Of a stretch of DNA of 64,000 nt, positions 54,835 through 64,000 are shown in pieces (the first letter of the stretch is position 1; every line of letters begins with the position of its first letter). The position numbers and the translations under genes were made by a program. Below the pieces are notes generated by a model. The model did no database searches. It worked only from the letters and a program-made list of their open reading frames with translations, and had not been told where the DNA came from. Source of the DNA: Citrobacter rodentium NBRC 105723 = DSM 16636 (GTDB lineage: Bacteria; Pseudomonadota; Gammaproteobacteria; Enterobacterales; Enterobacteriaceae); assembly GCF_021278985.1 (NCBI RefSeq), contig NZ_CP082833.1, positions 310,001 through 374,000 of the forward strand, written 5' to 3'.

Positions 54835-55247
54835 TCACTCCTGGTCCCGGAGCAAATCTGGCTGGTACCTGTAAACATACTTCGTACATGTTGCTCTGCA
54901 ATAAATCCCCGTACCACAGGCCTCACAGAACTTCTTCCCATGAAAAAGCCTCTCGCACATCACACAATGCCACTCCAGCACGGTTGGTAATGGCGATAAA
55001 AACATCGCCATATCCTCAATGTAAGGATGGGGTTTTTCCGGATTCAGCACCACGCAGGCCACCTTCTGTTGCACGGTCAGGGCATGTAAATCGTGCTCAA
55101 ACCACGCCCCCTGAGCATCTGTCTGCAAAATCAACCGACCCGACAGGAAAGACAGAAACAATGCCTGATATTTCTGCTAAGGGCTGAGGCCGCACTGATA
55201 ATGTGCTCACCCGGCGTGATCCCCAGCCCCGTTTTTAGACCGTTCAT
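54835..55247 (-). pseudogene. Zinc-ribbon protein with one-base frameshift
   Basis: Read from ATG 55247 this is MNGLKTGLGITPGEHIISAA then SRNIRHCFCLSCRVG, where TGA would stop it near 55136. One base shifted, it continues LILQTDAQGAWFEHDLHALT, EWHCVMCERLFHGKKFCEAC and YRYQPDLLRDQE. AWFEHD and the CxxC pairs mirror the neighbouring zinc-ribbon gene, so this is a frameshifted paralogue. Its ATG overlaps the neighbour's TGA (ATGA). A downstream TTG start at 55161 could express the C-terminal part. Confidence 0.6.
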
Positions 55248-55627
55248 CCTGCCACTACTTCCTCACTGAAACGCCCTGTATGACAGTGTGTACAATAGCG
55301 TTCCCCATAATAATCGTGGTGACATTGTCTGCAGTGCCGGTGGGCTTTACGCACCACGGGTAAAGCATCCGGTACCCATTGCTGTAAGCGTTTAATCAAC
55401 AGTATTTCTCTGCGCTCCGGTCTGACATAAGGGCACTCATGACCGTGCTCAGTCAGCCCTTCGTCAGTGTGTTCAAACCAGGGACGTTCAGTGTCGTATT
55501 GCGGGTGATATCTGAGCGAACTGCCACAAAGATGACAGGTATAACGATCATATGGCGCAGTCTGTGCGGTACGGGCACCGGTCAGACGTCCGTTGCCATC
55601 AAATGCAATAAAGGATTTTGCGTACAT
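55244..55627 (-). CDS. Putative zinc-ribbon protein
   Basis: This 127-residue protein has two CxxC pairs in a first ribbon (YTCHLCGSSLRYHP) and a second ribbon (RHCRQCHHDYYGERYCTHCH), with PWFEHTDEGL between them. It is a type often found in enterobacterial islands with phage-like genes and has no known function. ATG 55627 (MYAKSFIAFD) follows GGAGT at the proper distance. Its stop overlaps the start of the next, frameshifted paralogue. Confidence 0.7.
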   Translation of the reverse strand: MYAKSFIAFDGNGRLTGARTAQTAPYDRYTCHLCGSSLRYHPQYDTERPWFEHTDEGLTEHGHECPYVRPERREILLIKRLQQWVPDALPVVRKAHRHCRQCHHDYYGERYCTHCHTGRFSEEVVAG

Positions 55628-55887
55628 AATCATACTCCTCAACCGCCAGACGACACGCAGGCGTCAGCCGTCCCGGTACGGGCTGCGTGGTCAGAGTGTG
55701 AATGGCGGTTCAGTTAAAATCTGGATCCGGGGTTGGGTAAAGCAGGCTGGTTGTTGTTACAGCACTGTGGTTGTCACACAATGGCGCTCTGGCGTAAAAA
55801 ACAACCAGTGGGAGAAAAGGTACATCGTTGCAGCCAGACAACAGTCCATTGTTTTGGTTTTACTGAATACTGGTGCGCCAGTCGTAC

Positions 55888-56457
55888 TCAATTCCGGCTA
55901 CAGCCAAAATTACGCTCACCGGTACCGTTGACTTTGGTATACTCTTTCGCGAGATAGTCAGCACGGTTCAGCATATCTCGTAAACCAGCATCATCATCGC
56001 GTTCCAGCCACACCACCGGCCTGGACGGAAAATTCGCCAGTGTGGCATAGCATCCGGCATCCACCCCCAGGGCACTGCACCACGCCTGTTTAATCATCCC
56101 GGCCAGTGACCCCGGATCGCGGTAATCGCCCGCACCACACCAGGTATCACGGTTGACCAGCAGCAGCAGGTGATAGTGTTTTTTACCCCTGAGCACCCCG
56201 AATTCCCGGGCCCAGACGTAATGCAGTGTCGTGGGATGTACGCGTTTACCTTCACGGCGCTTACGCTTCTGGTAAGCATCGATTCGGGCTTTCAGGGCAT
56301 TGATGAAGCGGGATATCACTGCTGCGTCAGTTGCTGCCGGTACATCCGGGAGACGCAGGTCAACCCGCAATGCCGTCAGACGGGGATGAACATCCAGTGC
56401 GCGCAGCACCGTCTCACGGATACGTTGTTGCCAGAAGGGGTTGTACTCGTGTGTCAT
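55888..56457 (-). CDS. Inovirus Gp2-like / YagK-YfjJ family protein
   Basis: This 189-residue protein resembles the YagK/YfjJ proteins of K-12 cryptic islands and the Gp2 replication initiator of filamentous phages. GVLRGKKHYHLLLLVNRDTW carries the HxH metal motif of HUH nickases and RADYLAKEYTKVNG a tyrosine suited as nucleophile. It may support replication or mobilisation of the island after excision. It is complete; an AlpA gene, also usual in such islands, lies 1.6 kb away. Confidence 0.78.
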   Translation of the reverse strand: MTHEYNPFWQQRIRETVLRALDVHPRLTALRVDLRLPDVPAATDAAVISRFINALKARIDAYQKRKRREGKRVHPTTLHYVWAREFGVLRGKKHYHLLLLVNRDTWCGAGDYRDPGSLAGMIKQAWCSALGVDAGCYATLANFPSRPVVWLERDDDAGLRDMLNRADYLAKEYTKVNGTGERNFGCSRN

Positions 56458-56660
56458 GGTTAAATCTCCGTATGGTTTCGTTCATACGGATTAACCACGC
56501 CGTAAAAAATGCGCAGACTCCCTGAAGTGATCTCCAACCAGGCAATATCTCAGGCACTCTGTGATAACCCGACTGTCGTCTCCGGACTGACGGTTGAATT
56601 TTCAGCGTTGTTTTTTTAATGCAAAAAGCCGGTTACGGGGAAGGTTGTGAGGAGGACGTG

Positions 56661-56864
56661 ATGGTGATACGCAAAACGGTGTGCAGGGATTGTAGTAACG
56701 CAATTACTCATAATACGGAATGCTGCCCGAGCTGCGCGTCAACAGCTTCCTCAGGCTATTACCGAAATACCGATCGTCGGCGCTGTCTACTGACGTCACT
56801 GCTGGTGCTGACTCTGCCTGTCGGTTTATGCCGTCAATATTCAACGCACCGGATCCCCGGCTAA
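56661..56864 (+). CDS. Small zinc-ribbon membrane protein
   Basis: A 67-residue frame MVIRKTVCRDCSNAITHNTE then CCPSCASTASSGYYRNT has two CxxC pairs typical of a zinc ribbon and a hydrophobic stretch CLLTSLLVLTLPVGLC. A strong GAGGAGG site precedes ATG 56661, which decides the start. No family recognised. Confidence 0.5.
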   Translation: MVIRKTVCRDCSNAITHNTECCPSCASTASSGYYRNTDRRRCLLTSLLVLTLPVGLCRQYSTHRIPG

Positions 56865-57107
56865 TACGAGAAAACCTCAGCAAAGGTCGGTAATGCCCGA
56901 AAATCAGCCCATGACCACCCACACCTCCGTACACCATTCCCTTTTGATTTCGAATTCTTTGTTGTCGCTATACCGCTTAACGTTCCCGGTATTATCCTGG
57001 TTCCCGACAACAGGAACATATTCAGCTTTTAACAACCTGAGAAAACCCAAAAAGAATCACACAGAGCAGATAACACCTGGCGAAATACCGCTGTGATTAC
57101 CGAACGT

Positions 57108-57320
57108 TCAGGTGACATATTTCCGGACTGAAGCGGGAACACGATCGTAAAGCTTGTTCATCGTCAGTTCTGCCAGCCGGTGATCGACCGCAGAGTTGAA
57201 GGCTTCCAGCTCCGCAGAGGTAAGTTTATAACGCGTGTGGGAAATCACTTTTTCCAGTGTCTCCCGGGATGAACAACGACGGAACTGATACAGCCAGTCT
57301 TCTTTGGTTTTAACTTCCAT
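57108..57320 (-). CDS. Hha/YmoA family nucleoid modulator
   Basis: This 70-residue protein closely follows the Hha pattern: DWLYQFRRCSSRETLEKVIS, then DHRLAELTMNKLYDRVPASV. Hha-type proteins bind H-NS or StpA and help silence AT-rich horizontally acquired DNA. Island-borne copies occur in plasmids and pathogenicity islands and here may help to silence the AT-rich region. ATG 57320 begins the standard length. The flanks hold no operon partner. Confidence 0.9.
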   Translation of the reverse strand: MEVKTKEDWLYQFRRCSSRETLEKVISHTRYKLTSAELEAFNSAVDHRLAELTMNKLYDRVPASVRKYVT

Positions 57321-58020
57321 TAGCCTCTCATCACTTTATGCTGCAATTAACGTGATACTGCCAGCATACCGCACCTGACTGGCATTCTGGTACCCACCCC
57401 AAACTCATTACTCCCGTACCACCACTTAACCGGTCTCTCAGACTGTCACTCACCAGGTCGGATACGTTTACCGCTCAGACGGATGCTTAATGCACTCTGT
57501 TCACGTGTGTTGCAGGTACGTTTTATATACGCAGGTTATACGCCAGCTATCAGGGATAGCCCTGTGAGTACAACGTAATCTGTTGCTACTGCGTTCTCAT
57601 GCCCACTGATCACACTCACAGTGTTTATTTCACAGATATGAACTCATGTGTTTGATCTCTCTTATATATTTATAATACCAATCAGACAGTCTTATCCCAT
57701 CGGTGATACCTGTTCCTGCCCACCGGACACGGGCTGCTCCACCGTAACCGCCTCGTAAATAACTCTGCAATTATCAGAACGACGGCATTCCCCTCATCCT
57801 CCCGAAAATCATCCCTTCTCTGTCGTGCGTACGCGCGAGAAGCATCGTTTCGCGGTAGCCACCGGGTACCCCAGCATCATGCTCCCTGTTTATCTCCCGG
57901 CAGGAACATTCCCCCTACTCATTTTTTACGTTTCTCCCCGGTTGTTATGCCGGTGAAGGTGGTCCGTCGTTTTCATCACCAACGCCGGTTGAGATTAACA
58001 ACATCCGGAGGAACATTTTC
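57321..58020. other. Non-coding gap between hha-like gene and alpA-like gene
   Basis: This 700-base interval is GC-neutral and has no supported gene on either strand. It must hold the divergent promoters of the Hha-like and AlpA-like genes. I see no RNA gene or clear repeat. Confidence 0.4.
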
Positions 58021-58227
58021 ATGAATACCCCAGTTTCGCTGATGGATGACCAGATGGTCGACATGGCGTTTATCACTCAACTGACCGGCTTAACCGATAA
58101 GTGGTTTTACAAGCTCATCAAGGATGGTGCCTTTCCGGCCCCCATCAAACTCGGCCGCAGCTCCCGATGGCTGAAAAGTGAAGTGGAAGCCTGGTTGCAG
58201 GCGCGTATTGCACAATCCCGTCCGTAA
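58021..58227 (+). CDS. AlpA family transcriptional regulator
   Basis: This 68-residue HTH protein (AlpA/P4 Vis family) typically controls excision of P4-like islands by activating the integrase gene or promoting excision. The helix-turn-helix reads MAFITQLTGLTDKWFYKLIK, then FPAPIKLGRSSRWLKSEVEA. The ATG follows GGAGGAACATTTTC. It pairs functionally with the P4-type integrase at the other end of the island. Confidence 0.92.
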   Translation: MNTPVSLMDDQMVDMAFITQLTGLTDKWFYKLIKDGAFPAPIKLGRSSRWLKSEVEAWLQARIAQSRP

Positions 58228-58312
58228 TTCCTGACCATTACCCGTTCAACCGCAGCGAATACACTATCCGGCCTCCGGAGGCATTTTGCTGCGTGCTAAA
58301 GGAGAGAATATT

Positions 58313-58885
58313 ATGCAAAAACTTGAAAACCGGTGTGATCTGCTGCTCACCCAGCATCAGAAATGGATGGCAAGTGTAACCCGGTTTATTGTCGCTCATG
58401 GAATGGGCTCTCCGCATCTTCATGGTTATCATCGCCTGACCCTGGCCCACTTTTTTCTGCCGGAAAAAGGCACCATCATCTCGGTGGCACCACAGGGACT
58501 CTATCAGGTAGTCAACCCGGGAACGCCACCGTTCATTCCTGCCATTCAGGAAGGATTAATGACCAGCATTCAGACTCATGAAATCATGCTACTTACACAT
58601 TTTAACCTGGGTGGTGTTTTACTCAGTGAACTACATCGTCTGGGAGAAAGCCGACTGGCAAACAGGCTGAACAGTCTGCTCCGGCGTTTTGACGATCGCG
58701 ATCTCTACCACACCCTGATATGGCTGTGCTGGTATGATCTGATGTGCGCCCACTCCATGCAGCCCTGGACTGAAGAGTTAAAGCATAAATCACACGCAGA
58801 ACTTGAAAGCTGGGCTGTGGCGCGCAAACGGGAAAAGCGCGAGCTTGAACTGATGATTGACGAGTACCTGTTATACGCCTGTTGA
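58313..58885 (+). CDS. Hypothetical island protein
   Basis: A 190-residue protein that I do not recognise: QKLENRCDLLLTQHQKWMAS, then HHLTLAHFFLPEKGTI-like and GESRLANRLNSLLRRFDDRD. The C-terminus is a charged helix (SWAVARKREKRELELMIDEY). It has no signal peptide or TM helix. ATG 58313 follows AAAGGAGAGAATATT and is preferred to the frame from 58286. It follows alpA with 85 bases between, a usual place for accessory genes of such islands. Confidence 0.65.
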   Translation: MQKLENRCDLLLTQHQKWMASVTRFIVAHGMGSPHLHGYHRLTLAHFFLPEKGTIISVAPQGLYQVVNPGTPPFIPAIQEGLMTSIQTHEIMLLTHFNLGGVLLSELHRLGESRLANRLNSLLRRFDDRDLYHTLIWLCWYDLMCAHSMQPWTEELKHKSHAELESWAVARKREKRELELMIDEYLLYAC

Positions 58886-60380
58886 TTCATAATCACTCCC
58901 GGGCGGTACGTAGTCAGTGATACCGGAATTTCCGGAGAGGGTCGCAGGTATATTGTTTCTGTGCAATTCATGGTTATTCACGTTGGATGTAGTGATTGCT
59001 GCATCCAATGCTATCGGAAAGAGATTAACCAGCAAATGGTTCCTCAAATCGTATTGATATTTACCCGGCGCATTGAGCACCACCATCTGCTCCCGTTCCC
59101 ACATCAAACGGCTGGACCGGAAAACGATTTGCTTTTCATGCTCCGTGGAAATTCACGAAAAAGTTATTGGGTCATTCATCGAAAACACATGTTCCGCTGA
59201 CTGGAGTCATCACCCAGAAATGTACGTCAACTGGACAATAACGATTTTTTCTTTATGGGACTCCATACACTTTTCCATCCCCCTCTGAAAATTAGTCATC
59301 AACTCACCAACACATCTTCTGAAATTTGTATTAAACTTATTGCTTAAACAGATGATATAACATCTCTTCCATTGCACAGAATCAGCGAAAACTGTCGTTC
59401 TGGCAATCTTAACAAGATCATTTACCAGTAAATTTCATCAATAAACAATGAAATATCATACTGATAAAATGAACATTCAGGGTAAGATAATAACATTTAC
59501 ATAAATAACATTGCTGAAGATTATTTACTTCATGCGGATAAACGATAAAATACAAAAGAGTATATTTCTCAATGTAAGAGTCAATTGTTCATCTCCACTG
59601 GCGATCACGGTCAGCATACAAACAAAGTGAGTCCTCCTGCTTAGTCATTGCGTATCAGAAACTAAAAAACAAAAGATTCTGCAAACAACGTGACATTTTT
59701 TATGACATTTCCCGAATACAGGTATATCAATAAACGGTAGTGATCGTTGAATTAATAAGTCTTACAGAGCTATACGTAGCTTATAAAACCACTCAACGAC
59801 CATCATCACCTGACTATTTAGCGGGAGTATCGTCTGTATAAATCCATAAATAATAACACCTGTTATTAAAATAAGAATGCTGTCAGCCGTAAACTATTAA
59901 CAAAACACCTGTCCACTCTATCTGTTCTTTTAACTCAACCGGCGTCGAAAATATTTCCTGATTAGTGCATCATAGTCTTCTTTTTTCTTTCTCAACCATC
60001 AAACCAAACACAACATTCACAACCACACAATAAAACAAAACTAAAACATAAGATTAACAATACCAGTCAACAGGAAAACACTGAATATTGAGGTGCGCTG
60101 TAACCTGGACAGCGCATACGGCGCATGTGATCAACACAGCCCATTCTTTTCCGCCATCCCCCAAATGCAGAACAAAAAAGCATAACCCAATGAATATAAA
60201 AGAAAATATGATTTTTCACCATCATAAAAACATCAATGTATCTTTATATAAAAACACTGATAACATGACATAAACATTTAAAAACATAAACAAATCACAA
60301 CAAAAACATTTGATAATCACTTAGTGACAAAATAAAATTGAGACGATTTTGTTATAAGAGAGGCGACATGGAGTGAGATA
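58886..60380. other. Long AT-rich gap
   Basis: About 1.5 kb strongly AT-rich DNA without a supported gene. Several short frames have no ribosome site. Such gaps between alpA and the downstream genes are usual in P4-like islands and probably hold regulatory signals or H-NS/Hha binding sites. TAAAACAAAACTAAAACATA-like A/T tracts at about 60030-60060 and 60270-60340 fit that. Confidence 0.5.
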
Positions 60381-61400
60381 ATGAATAACGAACAGATGCT
60401 TATCAAATGCAAAGATCCCCGTAAATGTCGGTTTTATGCCGAATATCTGAATCACAAATACCCCAATGAATTCCCTCAGTTTGCGCCTGACAACCCACAA
60501 AACTGTATCAGAAATGTTAATGCATTTTTAAAAGAAAAGTATTATAAAGCTTCAAACAATTCTTTTGGTGTTTTTGGTTCGACTGCAGAAGAAGCTCTCA
60601 GCAAAGAAATTAATGAACTTGAAATTATTGCAGGGCAGGCAATACTGCCTGAAGAGAGTTTTCTCTGGTTGAAAACTGACGAACTTGCGACTTTCTTTAC
60701 CTGGACTACTATTTATCTGTCGAAGGAAGACCATACAAATCTCCCGGAAATAAACCATAATTCATCAGGGATAAAAAACGGAATTGAAGTCAGAAAAAGA
60801 CGAACAGTTACCGATGAAACGTTAAATACTTACAAAAAAAGTAACCTTCCGGATAATCCATCATCCCATAACGAACGAATAAAAGTAATCATTTCATATT
60901 TTGATTCCTGCCATTCTTTAATTAATAAAAATGCAAAAAGCATATATCTCGAGGAGCTCAGGCAGGCGTGGCTTAAAAAGAAAAGCGCCTGTCAAAAGTT
61001 TAAGTGGCTCCTTCCTGACGATGATGAAATGTGTCAGTGGTTCTGGACAAGACTGAAACAAAAACAGGATGAAACACATCCGGTACATAACCCAGTGACC
61101 CGGTGGTTCATACCATCTTCAACGAAAGAATATTATCTTGCCTCTCTCGTCGCCTTTGCTTTATGGAAAGAGGCACCTGATACCATTGAACTGTTCAGAA
61201 CACGCATAAATCATGCCTGGCATCAAAAAAAACAAAAAGACAAATATCGGAGTGATGGTAAAAAGGCTATTAATATACATATAAGAAGCAATGCAAAAGA
61301 AATGCTTGATGAACTCAGAACTGTTTACGGTCTGAGAACAGGAGAGTTTTTTGAAATGCTGATTACAGAAAAATATATTGAACACAAGCGAAGGAAGTAA
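60381..61400 (+). CDS. Unknown protein with ribbon-helix-helix-like C-terminus
   Basis: A 339-residue protein that I do not recognise. The N-terminus MNNEQMLIKCKDPRKCRFYA is basic and Cys/Lys rich. The middle region is charged. The C-terminal INIHIRSNAKEMLDELRTVY then GLRTGEFFEMLITEKYI has the strand-helix-helix spacing of ribbon-helix-helix DNA-binding domains. It lies 109 bases upstream of the YfjP-type GTPase in an arrangement common to K-12-like cryptic islands. GAGTGAGATA precedes the ATG. Confidence 0.65.
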   Translation: MNNEQMLIKCKDPRKCRFYAEYLNHKYPNEFPQFAPDNPQNCIRNVNAFLKEKYYKASNNSFGVFGSTAEEALSKEINELEIIAGQAILPEESFLWLKTDELATFFTWTTIYLSKEDHTNLPEINHNSSGIKNGIEVRKRRTVTDETLNTYKKSNLPDNPSSHNERIKVIISYFDSCHSLINKNAKSIYLEELRQAWLKKKSACQKFKWLLPDDDEMCQWFWTRLKQKQDETHPVHNPVTRWFIPSSTKEYYLASLVAFALWKEAPDTIELFRTRINHAWHQKKQKDKYRSDGKKAINIHIRSNAKEMLDELRTVYGLRTGEFFEMLITEKYIEHKRRK

Positions 61401-61509
61401 TTCATTACCTGTTACATTCTAAATAATCTCAGACAGATATTATCTCCGTGAATCCCCCGCCTCCTTTCCGGTGCGCGGGGTTTTGTCTTTTTTCACCGGG
61501 AATACATGT

Positions 61510-62382
61510 ATGAATCCGTCTGATGCCATTGAGGCGATTGAAAAACCACTTTCTTCCCTGCCTTACTCGCTTTCCCGTCACATCCTGGAACATCTGCGTA
61601 AACTCACTCACCACGAACCCGTGATTGGCATTATGGGTAAAAGCGGGGCCGGTAAATCCTCACTCTGTAATGCACTGTTTCAGGGGGAGGTCACCCCGGT
61701 CAGTGATGTTCACGCCGGCACCCGGGAAGTGCAGCGCTTCCGTCTGAGTGGCCATGGTCACAGCATGGTTATCACTGACCTGCCCGGGGTGGGCGAGAGC
61801 CGGGACAGGGATGCAGAGTATGAAGCCCTGTACCGTGACATTCTGCCTGAACTTGACCTGGTACTGTGGCTGATTAAAGCCGATGACCGTGCCCTGTCTG
61901 TGGATGAGTATTTCTGGCGACACATCCTGCACCGGGGACATCAGCAAGTGCTGTTTGTGGTGACGCAGGCCGACAAAACGGAGCCCTGCCATGAATGGGA
62001 TATGGCCGGTATTCAGCCTTCTCCCGCACAGGCACAGAATATTCGCGAAAAAACGGAGGCGGTATTCCGTCTGTTCCGGCCCGTACATCCGGTTGTTGCC
62101 GTATCGGCCCGCACCGGCTGGGAACTGGATACGCTGGTCAGTGCGCTCATGACAGCGCTTCCCGACCATGCCGCCAGTCCCCTGATGACCCGCCTGCAGG
62201 ACGAGCTGCGCACGGAATCTGTCCGGTCTCAGGCCCGTGAACAGTTTACCGGCGCGGTGGACCGGATATTTGACACGGCGGAGAGCGTCTGTATTGCCTC
62301 TGTTGCACGCACGGTTCTGCGAGCCGTCCGTGACACGGTGGTCTCTGTTGCCCGCGCTGTATGGAACTGGATTTTCTTCTGA
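61510..62382 (+). CDS. YfjP/YeeP family GTPase
   Basis: This 290-residue GTPase is of the kind found in CP4-like islands directly upstream of antigen 43. G1 is GIMGKSGAGKSSLCNALF, G3 is VITDLPGVGESRD, and G4 is VVTQADKTEP with TQAD in place of the usual NKxD. G5 is probably VSARTGWE. A hydrophobic C-terminal tail (VARAVWNWIFF) may bind membrane. Function unknown. ATG 61510 gives MNPSDAIEAIEKPLSSLPYS, the family start; the frame from 61471 is longer. Confidence 0.9.
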   Translation: MNPSDAIEAIEKPLSSLPYSLSRHILEHLRKLTHHEPVIGIMGKSGAGKSSLCNALFQGEVTPVSDVHAGTREVQRFRLSGHGHSMVITDLPGVGESRDRDAEYEALYRDILPELDLVLWLIKADDRALSVDEYFWRHILHRGHQQVLFVVTQADKTEPCHEWDMAGIQPSPAQAQNIREKTEAVFRLFRPVHPVVAVSARTGWELDTLVSALMTALPDHAASPLMTRLQDELRTESVRSQAREQFTGAVDRIFDTAESVCIASVARTVLRAVRDTVVSVARAVWNWIFF

Positions 62383-62497
62383 ACACTCTGCCAGGGGAAA
62401 TGCCTGATTATATTGCATTAACAAACTGAAAACATGACACAAACACCTCATCCCCTTCCTGTTTCTCTTGCGTGACCGCCCTGCCATCAATAGAATA

Positions 62498-62545
62498 AAA
62501 CGATCGATAAAACAGGTATCGATCGTTACTATCGATCGTTTATAG
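62498..62545 (+). promoter_or_regulatory. agn43 switch region: three GATC sites
   Basis: GATC sites are at 62502-62505, 62521-62524 and 62534-62537 within AACGATCGATAAAACAGG and TATCGATCGTTACTATCGAT. In E. coli the Ag43 gene is phase variable: Dam methylation of three such sites blocks binding of OxyR, which otherwise represses. The spacing here fits this switch. A TATAGT element at about 62540-62546 is a candidate -10. Confidence 0.85.
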
Positions 62546-62695
62546 TGGTTAATGGTCTGCGAAAAGGCAGCTGAATCTCTTCATCATGCAGAACGGAATT
62601 GCACACAACGGACTGATACTTCTCTGGCGGATGAGAGAGGGGAAGCATTTATGTCCGGGAAAAACCACTTTATCTGACCATGCTGTTTTGTACCT

Positions 62696-62731
62696 GCCGG
62701 TATCCACATTTGTGGGTACCGGCTTTTTTAT
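62696..62731 (+). terminator. Intrinsic terminator in the agn43 leader
   Basis: GCCGGTATCCACA (62696-62708) pairs with TGTGGGTACCGGC (62711-62723) with one G-T wobble and a 2-base loop, followed by TTTTTTATT. It lies between the promoter region and the agn43 ATG at 62755, so it would reduce or condition expression. The agn43 leader RNA of E. coli has been described as controlling expression. Confidence 0.8.
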
Positions 62732-62754
62732 TCACCCTCTGTAAGGAAAAGCTG

Positions 62755-64000
62755 ATGAAACGACATCTGAACACCAGCTACAGGCTGGTATGGAATCACA
62801 TTACGGGCACCCTGGTGGTGGCTTCCGAACTGGCCCGCTCACGGGGAAAACGCACCGGTGTGGCGGTTGCTCTGTCTTTTGCTGCTGTCACGTCAGTCCC
62901 GGCACTGGCTGCTGACACAGTTGTACAGGCGGGAGAAACCGTGAGCGGCGGAACACTGGCAAATCATGACAACCAGATTGTCTTCGGTACGACCAACGAA
63001 ATGACCATCAGTACCGGGCTGGAGTATGGGCCGGATAACGAGGCCAATACCGGCGGACAATGGATACAAAATGGCGGTACCGCCAACAACACTACTGTCA
63101 CCGGTGGTGGTCTTCAGAGAGTGAATGCCGGAGGAAGCGTTTCAGACACGGTTATCAGTGCCGGAGGCGGACAGAGCCTTCAGGGGCAGGCACTGAACAC
63201 CACTCTGAACGGCGGTGAGCAGTGGGTACATGAAGGCGGGATTGCAACGGGCACCGTCATTAATGAGAAGGGCTGGCAGGTCGTCAAACCCGGCGCAGTG
63301 GCAACCGACACGGTTGTGAATACCGGCGCGGAAGGGGGACCGGATGCAGAAAATGGTGATACCGGGCAGTTTGTTCGCGGAGATGCCGTACGTACCACTA
63401 TCAATGAAAATGGTCGTCAGATTGTGGCTGCTGAAGGAACAGCAAATACCACTGTGGTTTATGCTGGCGGCGACCAGACTGTACACGGACATGCGCTGGA
63501 TACCACGCTGAATGGGGGGTATCAGTATGTGCACAACGGCGGTACGGCGTCTGGCACTGTTGTAAACAGTGACGGCTGGCAGATTATCAAGGAAGGTGGT
63601 CTGGCGGATTTCACCACCGTTAACCAGAAAGGCAAACTGCAGGTGAACGCCGGTGGTACAGCCACGAATGTCACCCTGAAGCAGGGAGGCGCACTGGTCA
63701 CCAGTACGGCGGCAACCGTCACCGGCAGCAACCGTCTGGGCAATTTCACGGTGGAAAACGGTAATGCTGACGGTGTTGTACTGGAGTCCGGTGGTCGCCT
63801 GGATGTACTGGAGGGCCATTCAGCCTGGAAAACACTGGTGGATGACGGCGGTACCCTGGCAGTGTCTGCCGGTGGTAAAGCAACAGATGTCACCATGACA
63901 TCCGGTGGTGCCCTGATTGCAGACAGTGGTGCCACTGTTGAGGGGACCAATGCCAGCGGTAAGTTCAGTATTGATGGCATATCCGGTCAGGCCAGCGGCC
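62755..64000 (+). CDS. flu: Antigen 43-like autotransporter adhesin (partial)
   Basis: The gene continues past the window; 415 codons are visible. It starts MKRHLNTSYRLVWNHITGTL with a long extended signal peptide (cleaved after SVPALA, about residue 52). The visible passenger is a beta-helix of 19-residue-like repeats rich in Gly, Thr and Val, for example GGSVSDTVISAGGGQSLQGQ and GGTASGTVVNSDGWQIIKEG. Ag43 gives cell aggregation and biofilm growth. The upstream GATC switch and the YfjP-type GTPase are the usual K-12-like context. Confidence 0.93.
   Translation, partial: MKRHLNTSYRLVWNHITGTLVVASELARSRGKRTGVAVALSFAAVTSVPALAADTVVQAGETVSGGTLANHDNQIVFGTTNEMTISTGLEYGPDNEANTGGQWIQNGGTANNTTVTGGGLQRVNAGGSVSDTVISAGGGQSLQGQALNTTLNGGEQWVHEGGIATGTVINEKGWQVVKPGAVATDTVVNTGAEGGPDAENGDTGQFVRGDAVRTTINENGRQIVAAEGTANTTVVYAGGDQTVHGHALDTTLNGGYQYVHNGGTASGTVVNSDGWQIIKEGGLADFTTVNQKGKLQVNAGGTATNVTLKQGGALVTSTAATVTGSNRLGNFTVENGNADGVVLESGGRLDVLEGHSAWKTLVDDGGTLAVSAGGKATDVTMTSGGALIADSGATVEGTNASGKFSIDGISGQASG

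Noticed and set aside
61660..62490. 276-codon minus-strand frame
   Set aside because: Shadow of the GTPase gene on the opposite strand.

Overview
The window is chromosomal DNA of an enterobacterium close to Escherichia, Citrobacter and Salmonella. The gene order endA-rsmE-gshB-yqgE-yqgF-yggR-yggSTU-rdgB-hemW-ansB-yggN-yggL-trmB-mutY-yggX-mltC-nupG-speC-yqgA-pheV is the one known from E. coli K-12. The proteins differ from the K-12 ones I remember at a noticeable fraction of positions, and nothing lies where K-12 has yggM (between hemW and ansB). A Citrobacter-like species or a divergent Escherichia is therefore more likely than K-12 itself; I cannot settle the species by eye.

Region 1 (1-18,277) is conserved core. 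It covers rRNA methylation, glutathione synthesis, the yggS-yggT-yggU-rdgB-hemW operon, periplasmic asparaginase, the trmB-yggL and mutY-yggX-mltC operons, nucleoside transport, ornithine decarboxylase and tRNA-Phe. REP/BIME repeats lie between many of these genes.

Region 2 (18,278 to at least 64,000) is a genomic island in the pheV tRNA gene, opened by a P4-type integrase; its far end is outside the window. Layout: (a) 19.9-21.35 kb, a graveyard of IS66, IS4 and IS21 fragments. (b) 21.4-23.3 kb, a CD-NTase plus a two-TM SLATT effector, that is a compact CBASS-type defence operon. (c) 23.37-26.07 kb, a complete IS66-family element with a perfect 8-bp target duplication. (d) 26.6-31.2 kb, a complete Qat antiphage operon on the minus strand, preceded on that strand by an unknown gene holding 54 exact copies of a 9-bp repeat. 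(e) 33.0-37.4 kb, a vasL pseudogene with an in-frame stop, a NERD-nuclease/UvrD-type helicase and an Ail/Lom outer-membrane protein. (f) 37.9-51.5 kb, a contact-dependent inhibition locus (cdiB, an HlyC-like acyltransferase cdiC, a 2942-residue cdiA and a four-TM cdiI) followed by orphan toxin/immunity modules in several stages of decay. (g) 52-58.9 kb, an accessory zone with IS3, zinc-ribbon proteins, a Gp2-like replication protein, an Hha homologue and AlpA. (h) 60.4-64 kb, an RHH-tailed unknown, a YfjP/YeeP-type GTPase and the start of an antigen 43 gene with its Dam/OxyR-type switch region and a leader terminator.

The island combines phage defence (CBASS-like, Qat, possibly the NERD helicase) with inter-bacterial competition (CDI) and adhesion (Ag43, Ail/Lom). 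The most promising little-described items are the AEV-repeat gene beside Qat, the beta/glycine-rich CdiA toxin tip with a membrane immunity partner, and the degrading chain of orphan CDI modules.
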